Assembly: GCF_029853675.1 (NCBI RefSeq)
Contig: NZ_CP122539.1
Location: 667,001-731,000 of the forward strand
Direction of reading: 5' to 3'
Length of the DNA: 64,000 bases
Source: Tenacibaculum tangerinum
GTDB lineage: Bacteria; Bacteroidota; Bacteroidia; Flavobacteriales; Flavobacteriaceae
Shown: positions 7,412 through 16,018 of the stretch, one piece after another
Layout: each line of letters begins with the position of its first letter
Numbering within the stretch: position 1 is the first letter of the stretch
Program-made: the position numbers and the translations under genes
Notes under the pieces: model-generated
What the model was told of the DNA's origin: nothing
The model's input: only the letters and a program-made list of their open reading frames with translations
The model's database searches: none

Positions 7412-7966
7412 ATGAATACAAGTAAAATACTAGTAATAGACTTAGAAGCTACTTGTTGGAACGGAAAAATTCCTTCCGGACAAGTTAGCGAAATTATAGA
7501 AATAGGCATCTGTCTGTTAGACACAGAAGAGGGTACAATATCGAAAAACAAAGGAATTTTGATAACCCCTGAGCGATCGGAAATAAGTTCTTTTTGTACA
7601 CAACTTACAACCATTACAAAAGAGTTATTAGATCAAGAAGGAATTTCATTTAAAGAAGCATGTGAATACTTAAGAAAAGAATACAACCCCAAAGAATATG
7701 TTTGGGCCAGTTATGGTTTTTATGATTTGAAGATGATGAAAAATCAATGTAAAATCAGAAAAGTTGAATATCCTTTATCTCAAGAACATATAAATGTAAA
7801 AGAACTCTTTGCAGAAGTAAAAGGTCTTTCTAAAAAGGTTGGTATGAATGGAGCTTTACACATGCTAAATTTTGAGTTAGAAGGAACGCATCACCGTGGG
7901 GTAGATGACGCCAGAAATATTGCGAAAATTCTGAATTGGTGCCTCAAGAACAAAAAGTATGTTTAA
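7412..7966 (+). CDS. DEDDh-family 3'-5' exonuclease (ERI1/KapD-like)
   Basis: The protein (184 residues from ATG 7412; 196 from the in-frame ATG at 7376) begins KILVIDLEATCW. The acidic pair Asp10/Glu12 is in the DxExTCW context typical of ERI1-type RNA exonucleases. A central WASYGFYDLKMM supplies the next Asp, and HHRGVDDARNIAKIL supplies the His and last Asp. This is the complete DEDDh set. ERI1 relatives trim 3' ends of structured RNAs, including rRNA. Placed right after rtcB-NTase-prfH-TPR, it could prepare or quality-control RNA ends for the ligase. That link is inference. A housekeeping exonuclease with its own promoter is the alternative. Confidence 0.88.
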   Translation: MNTSKILVIDLEATCWNGKIPSGQVSEIIEIGICLLDTEEGTISKNKGILITPERSEISSFCTQLTTITKELLDQEGISFKEACEYLRKEYNPKEYVWASYGFYDLKMMKNQCKIRKVEYPLSQEHINVKELFAEVKGLSKKVGMNGALHMLNFELEGTHHRGVDDARNIAKILNWCLKNKKYV

Positions 7967-7969
7967 TAT

Positions 7970-8003
7970 AAAAGTCTCTACACCAAAAGGTGTAGAGACT
8001 TTT
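7970..8003. terminator. Bidirectional terminator between exonuclease and ccsBA
   Basis: A perfect 15-bp stem (AAAAGTCTCTACACC, 7970-7984, with GGTGTAGAGACTTTT, 7989-8003) and AAAA loop sits between convergent genes. The flanking A and T runs make it usable from both strands. Confidence 0.9.
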
Positions 8004-8028
8004 ACATTGGTAAGAAGTAACATCAAAA

Positions 8029-11000
8029 TTACTTTTTAGTTGCAGTTGTACGTTTTTTATAAATCACTAAGATGGTAAGCAAAATCATGCTAAAGAAAAT
8101 AACATATACAAAATTAGGAATCGGTATGGGATCTCCTGAAGCATAACTATGCAATCCTGATAAGTAATAATTAACACCAAAAGAAGTCATAATAATTGAC
8201 CAAAAAGCAAACATACTCGCTACATTCAATGTAAACAGGTTATTAAGCTTAGGTACAAAACGTAAGTGCAGTACTATTGCATACATAATAATACTAATCA
8301 ACGCCCAAGTTTCTTTAGGGTCCCAAGCCCAGTAACGACCCCAACTTTCATTTGCCCAAACACCACCTAAAAAAGTTCCGATAGCGAGTGTAAACAAGCC
8401 AATAGTCATTGAAAGTTCGTTGATATAAGTTAATTCTTTAATTTTTACCTCAATAATTGTTTTATTTCTCTCTGTAGTAAATAGCATTAAAATTAAAGCC
8501 ATAATTCCTAAAACTGCTGATAACGCCAAAGGAGCATAACTACTTACAATGGTAGCCACATGAATTTTTAACCAGTACGACTTTAATACAGGCATAAGGT
8601 TGGTTATTTCAGGGCTTAACCAGTCTAGATAGCTAACAAATAACAACGCCCCAGTAAATAAGGTAGCAAGCGGTAAGGCAAAATCTGACTTTCTAAAGGT
8701 TATCAAACCACTTAATAATAAACACCAAGCGACGAAAATAAGCATTTCATATCCGTTACTCCAAGGAGCATGTTGCGCAATATACCATCGTAAAATAATA
8801 TTGAAGGTAAACAGTAAAAATGCAACTAAGGTTAAAATGATCAGGATATTCCAGCATAAATTTACCAGTTTTGTATTGGTAAACATTTTTATGATAGCCA
8901 TCACTAGTAATAAAAATCCGAGTGTAAAAAATACTTGGAACAACCAGAAATTAATGTTTGCCTTGTTGTACCAAATTTCAGCTTCTAAACGCTCAGGAGT
9001 AGGTATTATGTCGGCAGCAAGAACCTCTTGGTATTTTTTGATATACAGCATTTTTTCATGTGCATCGTCAAATTTTCGTTGTCCTAAATCTTTAAAGTAA
9101 CTAGGTAAAATGGTTTTAGCAAAACGACCATCTTCTTCGGTAAAATCATTAAAATGATGGTTGTAGCTAAACCACGTATTATTTTCATCATTTTTATTGG
9201 GAAATATCTTTAGGTAGTTACCCGTAAATAAATTGTATAAGATGTTAAAGCGTTCATCTATTTTTAACACTTCTTTATCGAATTCATTACGCTCAGCAGG
9301 TTTCTTTTTATTCGCATTCTCTACCGCTTCAGATAATAAATAATTTCCGTTAGCATCTAAGAAGCTTACAAATGAATACAAACCGTTTTTACCTTGTTCT
9401 ACGGTAGATAATAATTCCCCCGTTTTTTCAGTATCTGCTTTAATAATTGGAATTCGTTGCCATAATTGAGGCATCATGTGCAGTCCTAAAAACACCTGAT
9501 TTACATCTAAACGAATCGTTTTTTCGGCAGTAGGGTAGGTAAAATTAGACTTTCTAGAAATTTTACGAATACATTCTGAAGCTAAGGTGTTGATTGGTTT
9601 GATACGCCCGTCTAAGTCTTGCACTAACAAACGACCAAAAAATTCAGCTTGCTGCTTGTCTATTTGTTGAGAGGCAACAATTTTATCAACAGGTACTTTC
9701 TTAGCAATGGTATCTTGCGGGGTATTTGCAAAAGCTGCATTTGCTCCTAACACCAATAAAGCAACTACTGCAGTTTTGGTTTTTAGCTTCTTTAATTTTT
9801 TGTTAACAGACTGAAAACGAGAAGCTTTTCCGAAGAGTGTAAAAAACATACCAATTCCCATTAACAAATATCCCAAATAGGTAACCCAAGTACCTATAAA
9901 ATCATGATTTACAGAAAGTACTGTTCCGCGTTCATCGGTATCGTAACTTGCTTGAAAGAATCGAAACCCTTTGTAATCTAATACATTATTCATAAAAATT
10001 CGGTAATCGAAAGTTTCTTCCTTGTCGAGCACGGTTACTTCGCTGGCATACGCCGACGGACTTGAAGAACCAGGGTAACGCTCTAGTTGAAAATCATTCA
10101 GCTTTATAGAAAATGGAGTTTGAATCGCCCCAGCTCCATAAGATAAGACAAGCGATGTTCCATCATCAAATTGAACTTGGTGCTTTATAGGTAAAAATCC
10201 TTGACGGTATAACAAATTAACTTCTTGTTGTTCTTCACCCACAGCAACGTTTAAAATAAGCGCATCATCTTTGGTAGCGTCATTATCTGTTTTTTCTTCC
10301 ACCGTACTTACGAGTTTAAATTTTCCTTTAGGGTGATAAGAAGTTGGTACAAAAGAAAAATCTCCTGCTCTGTATAAAGTTCTTAGTGTAATATCTTGTA
10401 AACTATCTTGCTGAACTCTACCCGCTTGTTGGCTAGACATGATAAAGAAATCAATAGGGTGGGGGGTTATCATCTTAAACTTTCCCTCATCTTCAAAAAT
10501 ATTAATAATTCCTTCCTTTTCAGCTTCAAAACCAACTTCATGTTGGTGTTGGCCGATCTTTTCAATTTCTCCTTTTTTTAAATATACCGTGTTTCTTCCT
10601 TCACCAACAGTAGTTACCATTTTTAAGAGTGGTGTACCATTTATGCTATCGTTAATCACTTCTGGAGAAGCATCTGGAATATACTCTTTAAAAGAAATAA
10701 CCACAGGTTTGTTGTTAATAGTCTCTTTTAATGTGAAACTGTTGTCTTCTATAGGTGAAAAACTAAGTTTTTTCTGAATTGTTTTTGAGTTATCACCATT
10801 TTGAATAATAGCGGTTAACAAATTGGTATCTGAAATGATAACGTTCGAGCTAGCACCTTCTCGAATTCGCATAATACCACTGTAAGAGGTATAACGTGTA
10901 ATTCCTGCTCCTAATAAAATAATAACAAAAGCAATGTGAAAAAGAAAAATAGGCCATTTTCTTTTCGTAGCTAAATTGTATTTGAAAATATGTAGGAAAA

Positions 11001-11181
11001 AACTGATGGCTAACCCTATCATAACGATTTCAAACCACCAGGCATCGTAAATACTAGACCATGCTACTGCTGTTCCATAATCATTTTCTATAAATGTTGC
11101 CACAGCCATAGCTATAGCAAAGATTAGTAATAAAATTAGCGCTAATGATGAGGATGAGAAGAACTTATAAATTTTTTGCAT
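8029..11181 (-). CDS. ccsBA: Cytochrome c biogenesis protein CcsBA (ResB-CcsA fusion)
   Basis: The 1050-residue membrane protein combines a ResB-like N-terminal half (several membrane helices in the first 110 residues, then a long periplasmic domain, then FIGTWVTYLGYLLMGIGMFF) with a CcsA half. The CcsA half carries the haem-handling WWD motif ESWGRYWAWDPKETWALIS near residue 960. Such fusions move haem to the outside and attach it to CxxCH motifs of apocytochromes c (system II). It lies downstream of nrfHA, separated by a hairpin terminator, and is presumably needed to mature these multihaem enzymes. The CWTCK haem of NrfA often requires a dedicated ligase of this family. Confidence 0.93.
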   Translation of the reverse strand: MQKIYKFFSSSSLALILLLIFAIAMAVATFIENDYGTAVAWSSIYDAWWFEIVMIGLAISFFLHIFKYNLATKRKWPIFLFHIAFVIILLGAGITRYTSYSGIMRIREGASSNVIISDTNLLTAIIQNGDNSKTIQKKLSFSPIEDNSFTLKETINNKPVVISFKEYIPDASPEVINDSINGTPLLKMVTTVGEGRNTVYLKKGEIEKIGQHQHEVGFEAEKEGIINIFEDEGKFKMITPHPIDFFIMSSQQAGRVQQDSLQDITLRTLYRAGDFSFVPTSYHPKGKFKLVSTVEEKTDNDATKDDALILNVAVGEEQQEVNLLYRQGFLPIKHQVQFDDGTSLVLSYGAGAIQTPFSIKLNDFQLERYPGSSSPSAYASEVTVLDKEETFDYRIFMNNVLDYKGFRFFQASYDTDERGTVLSVNHDFIGTWVTYLGYLLMGIGMFFTLFGKASRFQSVNKKLKKLKTKTAVVALLVLGANAAFANTPQDTIAKKVPVDKIVASQQIDKQQAEFFGRLLVQDLDGRIKPINTLASECIRKISRKSNFTYPTAEKTIRLDVNQVFLGLHMMPQLWQRIPIIKADTEKTGELLSTVEQGKNGLYSFVSFLDANGNYLLSEAVENANKKKPAERNEFDKEVLKIDERFNILYNLFTGNYLKIFPNKNDENNTWFSYNHHFNDFTEEDGRFAKTILPSYFKDLGQRKFDDAHEKMLYIKKYQEVLAADIIPTPERLEAEIWYNKANINFWLFQVFFTLGFLLLVMAIIKMFTNTKLVNLCWNILIILTLVAFLLFTFNIILRWYIAQHAPWSNGYEMLIFVAWCLLLSGLITFRKSDFALPLATLFTGALLFVSYLDWLSPEITNLMPVLKSYWLKIHVATIVSSYAPLALSAVLGIMALILMLFTTERNKTIIEVKIKELTYINELSMTIGLFTLAIGTFLGGVWANESWGRYWAWDPKETWALISIIMYAIVLHLRFVPKLNNLFTLNVASMFAFWSIIMTSFGVNYYLSGLHSYASGDPIPIPNFVYVIFFSMILLTILVIYKKRTTATKK

Positions 11182-11194
11182 CTGACTACTAGTT

Positions 11195-11234
11195 AAAAAA
11201 GATAATTTTTAGAATGTTATTTCTAAAAATTATC
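11195..11234 (-). terminator. Intrinsic terminator/attenuator between nrfA and ccsBA
   Basis: A perfect 13-bp inverted repeat (GATAATTTTTAGA at 11201-11213, TCTAAAAATTATC at 11222-11234) is followed, in the minus direction, by a run of six T. It should reduce read-through from nrfA into ccsBA. Confidence 0.7.
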
Positions 11235-11263
11235 CTTTTTGTAAATGAATTTGAATTAAGTGA

Positions 11264-12757
11264 TTATTTCATTGAAACCTTTTTGCTTCCGTAAGTAGCT
11301 TCACGTTGTTTAGCTTCTTCCATCCACTTTGGTAATAAGTTTTGTTTAAATTCTTCTTTTTCTTTTTCTAGTTTTTCTATATCTAATCCTATGTACTCTT
11401 GCGCCTTTTCTTTGGTAGAAATATCAGGCATTTCAACAGGTTTATTATGACCTAGTTCAGCTAATAAACGAGCTATTTTTACACGTCCTTCAGTAGCTTT
11501 ATCTAAGGCACTAGCTATAACTCTTCCTGTTTCTACTGGAGAGTGGAAAGAAGCACCATGAGCTGCTGCTGCGTAATCCCAACGCCATTGAGCATGACGA
11601 ATATCTAATAAAATATCTTTCATTTGCTCTTCTGTAGCTCCTAAATCCCAACATTTTTTTGCTTCAACATGCATTCTTACCAACGCATCTTCTAATCTTA
11701 ATCGAGCTTCGGTTGATTTTTGTTGACGCTCATATACATTCGCTTTTAACTTGTCTGCATCTTCACGGTGACATACTTGACATGAATTCGCTACATTGTT
11801 CATAGGCGATTGAATGTGGTGATCGGTAAACTTTTGTCCGCCTTCACTCTTGTAAGGCATGTGACAATCGGCACAAGAAACACCTCTATCGGCATGTACT
11901 CCTGTTAAATAGGTTTCGTATCCTGGATGTTGTGCTTTTAACATAGGAGCACGGCTTAATTTGTGTGTCCAATCTTTAAAGTTGATATCGTCATAATACT
12001 TTTCCATGGCTTCTACAGACATTCCATTTTTCCATGGGAATGTTAAATAAGGAACACCTTCATTACCTGCTTTTTTCTTGTCAAAATAGTATTCAACATG
12101 ACATTGAGCACACACTAACGAACGCATTTCTTGATGGGTAGCCTTGTTAATATCTTTACCCATAGCTTCAAAAGCTTCAACTAATGCAGGACGGGTAATG
12201 GTTAACTTCATTGTTTTTGAATCATGACAATCAGCACAACCAATTGGGTTTACCACCTCGTGTCCTTTATCTGCCCATTTACCTTTGTAAAACTCAGCAA
12301 TTCCTACTTCGTTCATCATTCTTGGTACATCTGGACTCTTACAGGTCCAACAAGTAGCTGGCATAGGACCGTCTCCTTTTCCTTTAGGTCCACCAGTTCT
12401 TAAAGAATTTTGTAAATCGGTTACTGCGTATTGATGACCACGACCTTGATTGTAATCTTTAGCAAATCCGTAACCTGCCCAAAGAACTACCAAACGAGTA
12501 TCTTCTTCAAGCATATCACGCATTTTTGAACCTCCTTGGAATGATTCGAAATCACTATTTTCTGTTTGTAGAAAAGATTGATATTCTGCAGGGAAGTTTT
12601 TTCCCCATTCTTCATTTCTAGGTTCGTTTTCGCTAATTTCTACTTGAGGTACGTATTTATATTTAGCTTCATTTTTTCTGTTTACAATACTAGAAGCTAG
12701 TAAGCCTAATAGAAAAACGACTACTACGGTTACTATAAATAATACTTTGTTTTTCAT
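11264..12757 (-). CDS. nrfA: Ammonia-forming cytochrome c nitrite reductase NrfA
   Basis: The 497-residue protein has an N-terminal anchor or signal (residues 4-24) and five haem sites. They are the unusual active-site CWTCK (136-140, lysine ligand) and CADCH (174-178), CAQCH (216-220), CADCH (295-299) and CQVCH (326-330). Conserved catalytic neighbours include Arg in GRGHQY (near 106), Tyr in VEYYF and His in AQHPGYE. It reduces nitrite to ammonium with six electrons on the periplasmic side, receiving electrons from menaquinol through NrfH, which is encoded 9 bases upstream. Confidence 0.97.
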   Translation of the reverse strand: MKNKVLFIVTVVVVFLLGLLASSIVNRKNEAKYKYVPQVEISENEPRNEEWGKNFPAEYQSFLQTENSDFESFQGGSKMRDMLEEDTRLVVLWAGYGFAKDYNQGRGHQYAVTDLQNSLRTGGPKGKGDGPMPATCWTCKSPDVPRMMNEVGIAEFYKGKWADKGHEVVNPIGCADCHDSKTMKLTITRPALVEAFEAMGKDINKATHQEMRSLVCAQCHVEYYFDKKKAGNEGVPYLTFPWKNGMSVEAMEKYYDDINFKDWTHKLSRAPMLKAQHPGYETYLTGVHADRGVSCADCHMPYKSEGGQKFTDHHIQSPMNNVANSCQVCHREDADKLKANVYERQQKSTEARLRLEDALVRMHVEAKKCWDLGATEEQMKDILLDIRHAQWRWDYAAAAHGASFHSPVETGRVIASALDKATEGRVKIARLLAELGHNKPVEMPDISTKEKAQEYIGLDIEKLEKEKEEFKQNLLPKWMEEAKQREATYGSKKVSMK

Positions 12758-12766
12758 TTGTTTAAT

Positions 12767-13363
12767 TTATTTTCTTATTTGTTGATTTAACCATTCGGGT
12801 ATTACTGTTTCTACATTGTCTGTAGGAATCGGAGCAATATTATTTCTAACAGTCGAAAGTCCATGAACTGTACCATGAGGTAGCTCTTGGTGACAAGACC
12901 AGCATTTGCGTTCTGTTCTACTTTCTTTGTGATCTTCAAGCCAACCGTCGTACTTTACTTGCGTAACTTGTTGCACATGACATCGTATACAGTTATTCTG
13001 AACTACTTCTTCAGATTCTTCTCGCATAAACATCACTTCGGGTTCTGCACGAGCAGTAAAAACTGATGCATGAAGCAAGCCATCTTTTGCTTTAAAGTAG
13101 TACTTGTTTAAAACATTATCATGTGGAACGTGACAATCGTTACATGAGGCTTGTTCTCTATGCGAACTATGCATCCAACTATTATACATAGGGGTCATTA
13201 CGTGGCAATTAACACATGCCAACGGATCGTCTGACATATAAGAAACTATCGAAGCTTCTTTTGCCATAAAAAAACCAAGACCTGTCAAAATTCCTATCAA
13301 AATAATAGCAACACGTCTCCATCTTGATTTTTTATTGGGTAATATTTCGCGTTTTATATTCAA
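12767..13363 (-). CDS. nrfH: Cytochrome c nitrite reductase small subunit NrfH
   Basis: The 198-residue protein has one N-terminal membrane helix (about 17-36) and four CxxCH haem motifs (CVNCH, CNDCH, CIRCH, CWSCH), the layout of the NapC/NirT/NrfH family. It is the quinol dehydrogenase that anchors NrfA to the membrane and feeds it electrons. It is 9 bases upstream of nrfA and 21 bases downstream of the RIC gene on the same strand, inside the nitrite-reduction operon. Confidence 0.96.
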   Translation of the reverse strand: MNIKREILPNKKSRWRRVAIILIGILTGLGFFMAKEASIVSYMSDDPLACVNCHVMTPMYNSWMHSSHREQASCNDCHVPHDNVLNKYYFKAKDGLLHASVFTARAEPEVMFMREESEEVVQNNCIRCHVQQVTQVKYDGWLEDHKESRTERKCWSCHQELPHGTVHGLSTVRNNIAPIPTDNVETVIPEWLNQQIRK

Positions 13364-13384
13364 CTTTGTTTTATTTAAAATTCG

Positions 13385-14107
13385 CTAATGTAAAACTTCT
13401 TTTTCTAATTCAATCGCTTTTGGATGTAAAATATTATTTTCTAAATGAAAATGATAGTATAAATCTTGCTCAAACTCTTTTAACTTATAGTACAAAACTT
13501 TTAAGCTACTACAGGCATCGGTAGAAGGGGTATAATTATTGGTTAATCTTGAAATTTCTTTAAAGATATTTCTAACATTTTTATGTTCATACTCCATCAT
13601 ACAAATCGGATTATCGATAGTTTTAAATGGTGTAGTCATCATTTTTTTTCCTTCTTTTTTAGCTGTTATTAATTGTTTTATAAAAGGAAATAAGATTTGT
13701 TCTTCTTTTTGTAAATGAGACAACAACTCGTTGGCTACTTCGTAAAATAGTTCATTTAAAATTATAAATCCCTCTTGCTTGGTTCCATGAACTTTGGCGA
13801 CCTTATTAGCGTACTGTGAAATAATGGGTAAACTTTCTTTAATATAAGTATGATGAATAGTTTCTATATAAATCATCAAAAACTGTAATTCCCATTTATC
13901 GTAATCTTCAATCAAATCTCTGATGGCATCTACTTCTGATAGTTCTTTTTCTAAAATTATTTGATTGATATTTTTTTCTATACAAACTTTCTCTATGGTC
14001 ATATGACCACTACAACAAAAATCAATTCCGTATTTGTTAAATACATCTGCCGTTTTAATATTTTCAGTCACATAATTGGCTATTGTTTTTTGTTGCAGCG
14101 GTATCAT
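13385..14107 (-). CDS. ric: Iron-sulfur cluster repair di-iron protein (RIC/ScdA/YtfE)
   Basis: The 240-residue protein starts with the ScdA N-terminal domain containing YGIDFCCSGH (about 26-35). A hemerythrin-like four-helix bundle follows, with the expected His and Glu residues (HHTY, HLQKEEQILFPF, EHKNVRNIF, HFHLENNILHP). RIC proteins repair Fe-S clusters damaged by nitric oxide or oxidants. Its place 3 bases after the porin gene and 21 bases before nrfH links it to nitrosative stress produced during nitrite reduction. Confidence 0.93.
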   Translation of the reverse strand: MIPLQQKTIANYVTENIKTADVFNKYGIDFCCSGHMTIEKVCIEKNINQIILEKELSEVDAIRDLIEDYDKWELQFLMIYIETIHHTYIKESLPIISQYANKVAKVHGTKQEGFIILNELFYEVANELLSHLQKEEQILFPFIKQLITAKKEGKKMMTTPFKTIDNPICMMEYEHKNVRNIFKEISRLTNNYTPSTDACSSLKVLYYKLKEFEQDLYYHFHLENNILHPKAIELEKEVLH

Positions 14108-14110
14108 AAC

Positions 14111-15349
14111 TTATTTTGTTTTAGAGGTAAATAGGGTAGGTTTGATAGTAACCATTGCCCAAGCCCAGTTATTCGTGTTACCATCGAAGTTGTTCTTCAA
14201 AACTTCCATTCCTTCAGATGCAAACATGTGAGAATATCCTGCTTTTAAACCAATTTCTTTCGTAAATGTATAGCTGTATACCAAATCAACTTCAGTACCT
14301 AATTGTTTAGAAACGGTATCATTGATATCTGCTGCTGCAGAAAAGTTGTGTACAGCTGCAGTTAAATTAGATTTTGGATTAAATTTAAGGTTCCCTTTCA
14401 CATAAAGATCAAGTAAACCAACACTGTTAATATGGTTACCTACATAAAAATAATCCATTAAACCGTTAAATTTGTGGTTGGTACCATAAAAAGGATTAAA
14501 AGCATTGTTTTCATCAGCAGCAATATCATAATCATTACCACTTTGTAATTCAACACCAAAGCCTAATTTCGTTTTATCTGATGTTTTAAACATAGCTTCT
14601 AAACCAAGTAAATACGCACTTAAATCTCTGTCTAAAACGTCTTTACCAAACTGATAATATAAGTTTGCAGCTAGGTTAAAGCCTTTTTGTTTACTAGTTA
14701 AATGCGTACCAACAGTTTGACTGTATTTTAAACCGCTATCAGATTGCAATCCGTTATTTAAAAACAAGAAGCTACCTGAAAAATTATTCCAGTCGTTGTG
14801 TAACCATACATATTGCATTGCTTTGTAGGTTCTTGGCGTAGTTAAATTAGTTCCTATAAGGTTTTCAGCCGATTGATTAAAAGCTAACCCCAAATCCATT
14901 TTAAATTTGTTTTCTTTGTATTTGAACATTGCTAAATCGTGACTACGAGCTTGTTGAGCCCAAGCTACATTACCAAAAAATCTACTATCATCATACACTA
15001 CTTCTTGACGACCTAACTTCAATGAAAATTCAGGAGTTAAAAATACTTCACCCCATGCTTGGTGTACAGCAAGCCCACTATTATCAGTGGTATTTAATTG
15101 AGGTACATCTCCCCAAACTCTTACATCTTGTAAACTAATAAAGAAATTTAATTTTTCAATAGTATAAGTTGTGTTTAAACGAGTTCTCTGCGAAACAAAA
15201 AGGGCAGGGGTTGCATTGTCGGGAAATAGGGTTTTGAATCCATGTCTGTACTCAGTACGTGGACGAATTTCTGCATCAATTTTTAACTGAGCGAATGTTG
15301 TTGTAATAGCAAAAAGGAAAAACGTAGTAATTATTCTGTGTGCTTTCAT
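14111..15349 (-). CDS. Outer-membrane beta-barrel protein, alginate-export/porin type
   Basis: From ATG 15349 the protein is 412 residues with a standard signal peptide (MKAHRIITTFFLFAITTTFA). An ATG ten codons upstream (15379) would spoil the signal. The mature protein begins QLKIDAEIRPRTEYRHGF and contains repeated amphipathic strands and QDVRVWGDVPQ, SLKLGRQEVVYDDSRFFG and an aromatic C-terminus. These are typical of the alginate_exp family of barrels. As the first gene of the nrf operon it probably lets nitrite or small anions cross the outer membrane. The substrate is inference from context. Confidence 0.85.
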   Translation of the reverse strand: MKAHRIITTFFLFAITTTFAQLKIDAEIRPRTEYRHGFKTLFPDNATPALFVSQRTRLNTTYTIEKLNFFISLQDVRVWGDVPQLNTTDNSGLAVHQAWGEVFLTPEFSLKLGRQEVVYDDSRFFGNVAWAQQARSHDLAMFKYKENKFKMDLGLAFNQSAENLIGTNLTTPRTYKAMQYVWLHNDWNNFSGSFLFLNNGLQSDSGLKYSQTVGTHLTSKQKGFNLAANLYYQFGKDVLDRDLSAYLLGLEAMFKTSDKTKLGFGVELQSGNDYDIAADENNAFNPFYGTNHKFNGLMDYFYVGNHINSVGLLDLYVKGNLKFNPKSNLTAAVHNFSAAADINDTVSKQLGTEVDLVYSYTFTKEIGLKAGYSHMFASEGMEVLKNNFDGNTNNWAWAMVTIKPTLFTSKTK

Positions 15350-15376
15350 AAAAATTATATATTTCATATTTCTGTA

Positions 15377-15383
15377 CAAATTA
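15377..15383 (-). promoter_or_regulatory. Candidate -7 element of the nitrite-reduction operon
   Basis: On the minus strand TAATTTG resembles TAnnTTTG with one base less. It lies 28 bases before the porin ATG and about 42 bases from the centre of the CRP/FNR-type palindrome to the inferred start site. Confidence 0.35.
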
Positions 15384-15406
15384 CTTGATTTTATACAGTG
15401 AAAAAT

Positions 15407-15420
15407 ATGACAAAGGTCAT
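15407..15420. promoter_or_regulatory. CRP/FNR-family operator upstream of the nrf operon
   Basis: ATGAC-AAAG-GTCAT is a perfect 14-bp palindrome of the TGAC-N4-GTCA class recognised by HcpR/NnrR/FNR-like regulators. Its centre is about 42 bases upstream of the inferred start site of the porin-ric-nrfHA transcript, the classic class II activator position. Oxygen-, nitrite- or NO-responsive activation is inferred. Confidence 0.55.
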
Positions 15421-15786
15421 CTTTTGAAACTATTTTGAACTTAATTAATTCTTTACAGAGGATAAGGTTTTGGTTACTAGCGTAATAAAAGCTATTTACT
15501 ATTTGTAAAAAAAAAACGATTAAAATTTAACTATTTAATAATGAGAATTTTGTTTTTCTCATAAAAAGTAAAAAATATAGAAATACCATATTTTTAAACC
15601 TTTTAACGGTCTTTTATTGGCAGGTTTTTACATTTCTAACGAACATAACTATCGGGTATGATTATACATACTATTTATGTTTCAGGTGGGGATTTTCAGT
15701 ATGACAGTTTTGCACTTATATCTAATGCAAATACTCCTAATTAGTGGCAGGAATTATATTTATCGTATAAAAAACAATACAAAAAG
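15421..15786. other. Intergenic stretch between the nrf and his operons
   Basis: This divergent AT-rich spacer has no open frame worth calling. I see no repeat or hairpin of note in it. The nrf operator lies at its left edge and the his leader promoter at its right edge. Confidence 0.6.
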
Positions 15787-15819
15787 TTTGTATAATTAAA
15801 AATAAATTACAAATATTTG
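15787..15819 (+). promoter_or_regulatory. Promoter of the histidine operon leader
   Basis: TTTG (15787-15790), a 21-base spacer and AATATTTG (15812-15819) form a flavobacterial -33/-7 pair. Only the first base of the -7 box differs from consensus. The start would be near 15825, just before the leader peptide ATG at 15838. Confidence 0.6.
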
Positions 15820-15837
15820 CGTGAAAGATAAAAACAA

Positions 15838-15894
15838 ATGAATTTTATTCAATCACATCATCATCATTTTCATACTTGCACTCAAGCGAGCTGA
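15838..15894 (+). CDS. hisL: His operon leader peptide (HisL-like)
   Basis: The 18-residue frame MNFIQSHHHHFHTCTQAS has four consecutive histidine codons plus a fifth two codons later, and it stops 124 bases before hisG. It is the sensor of a ribosome-mediated attenuator: shortage of charged tRNA-His stalls the ribosome at 15856-15873 and changes folding of the RNA. The first codons (TTTTATTCAAT, 15843-15853) pair perfectly with ATTGAATAAAA (15901-15911). ACTCAAGC (15880-15887) can pair with GTTTGAGT (15931-15938) in the terminator stem and loop as an antiterminator. It is too short for routine gene callers. Confidence 0.9.
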   Translation: MNFIQSHHHHFHTCTQAS

Positions 15895-15923
15895 GAATGT
15901 ATTGAATAAAAGAAAATATATTT

Positions 15924-15956
15924 AAAACCCGTTTGAGTAAATCAGATGGGTTTTTT
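15924..15956 (+). terminator. His operon attenuator terminator
   Basis: AAAACCCGTTTG (15924-15935) pairs with CAGATGGGTTTT (15943-15954) including two wobble pairs and is followed by T residues. In addition, GTTTGAGTAAATC (15931-15943) is a perfect 13-base complement of GATTTACTCAAAC (15990-16002) just upstream of hisG. The same segment can therefore also fold onto the hisG initiation region. Confidence 0.85.
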
Positions 15957-16018
15957 GTTTCTAAGGCGCCAGAAAAATTAACCTCCAAAGATTTACTCAA
16001 ACACATTTAAAAAACAAC

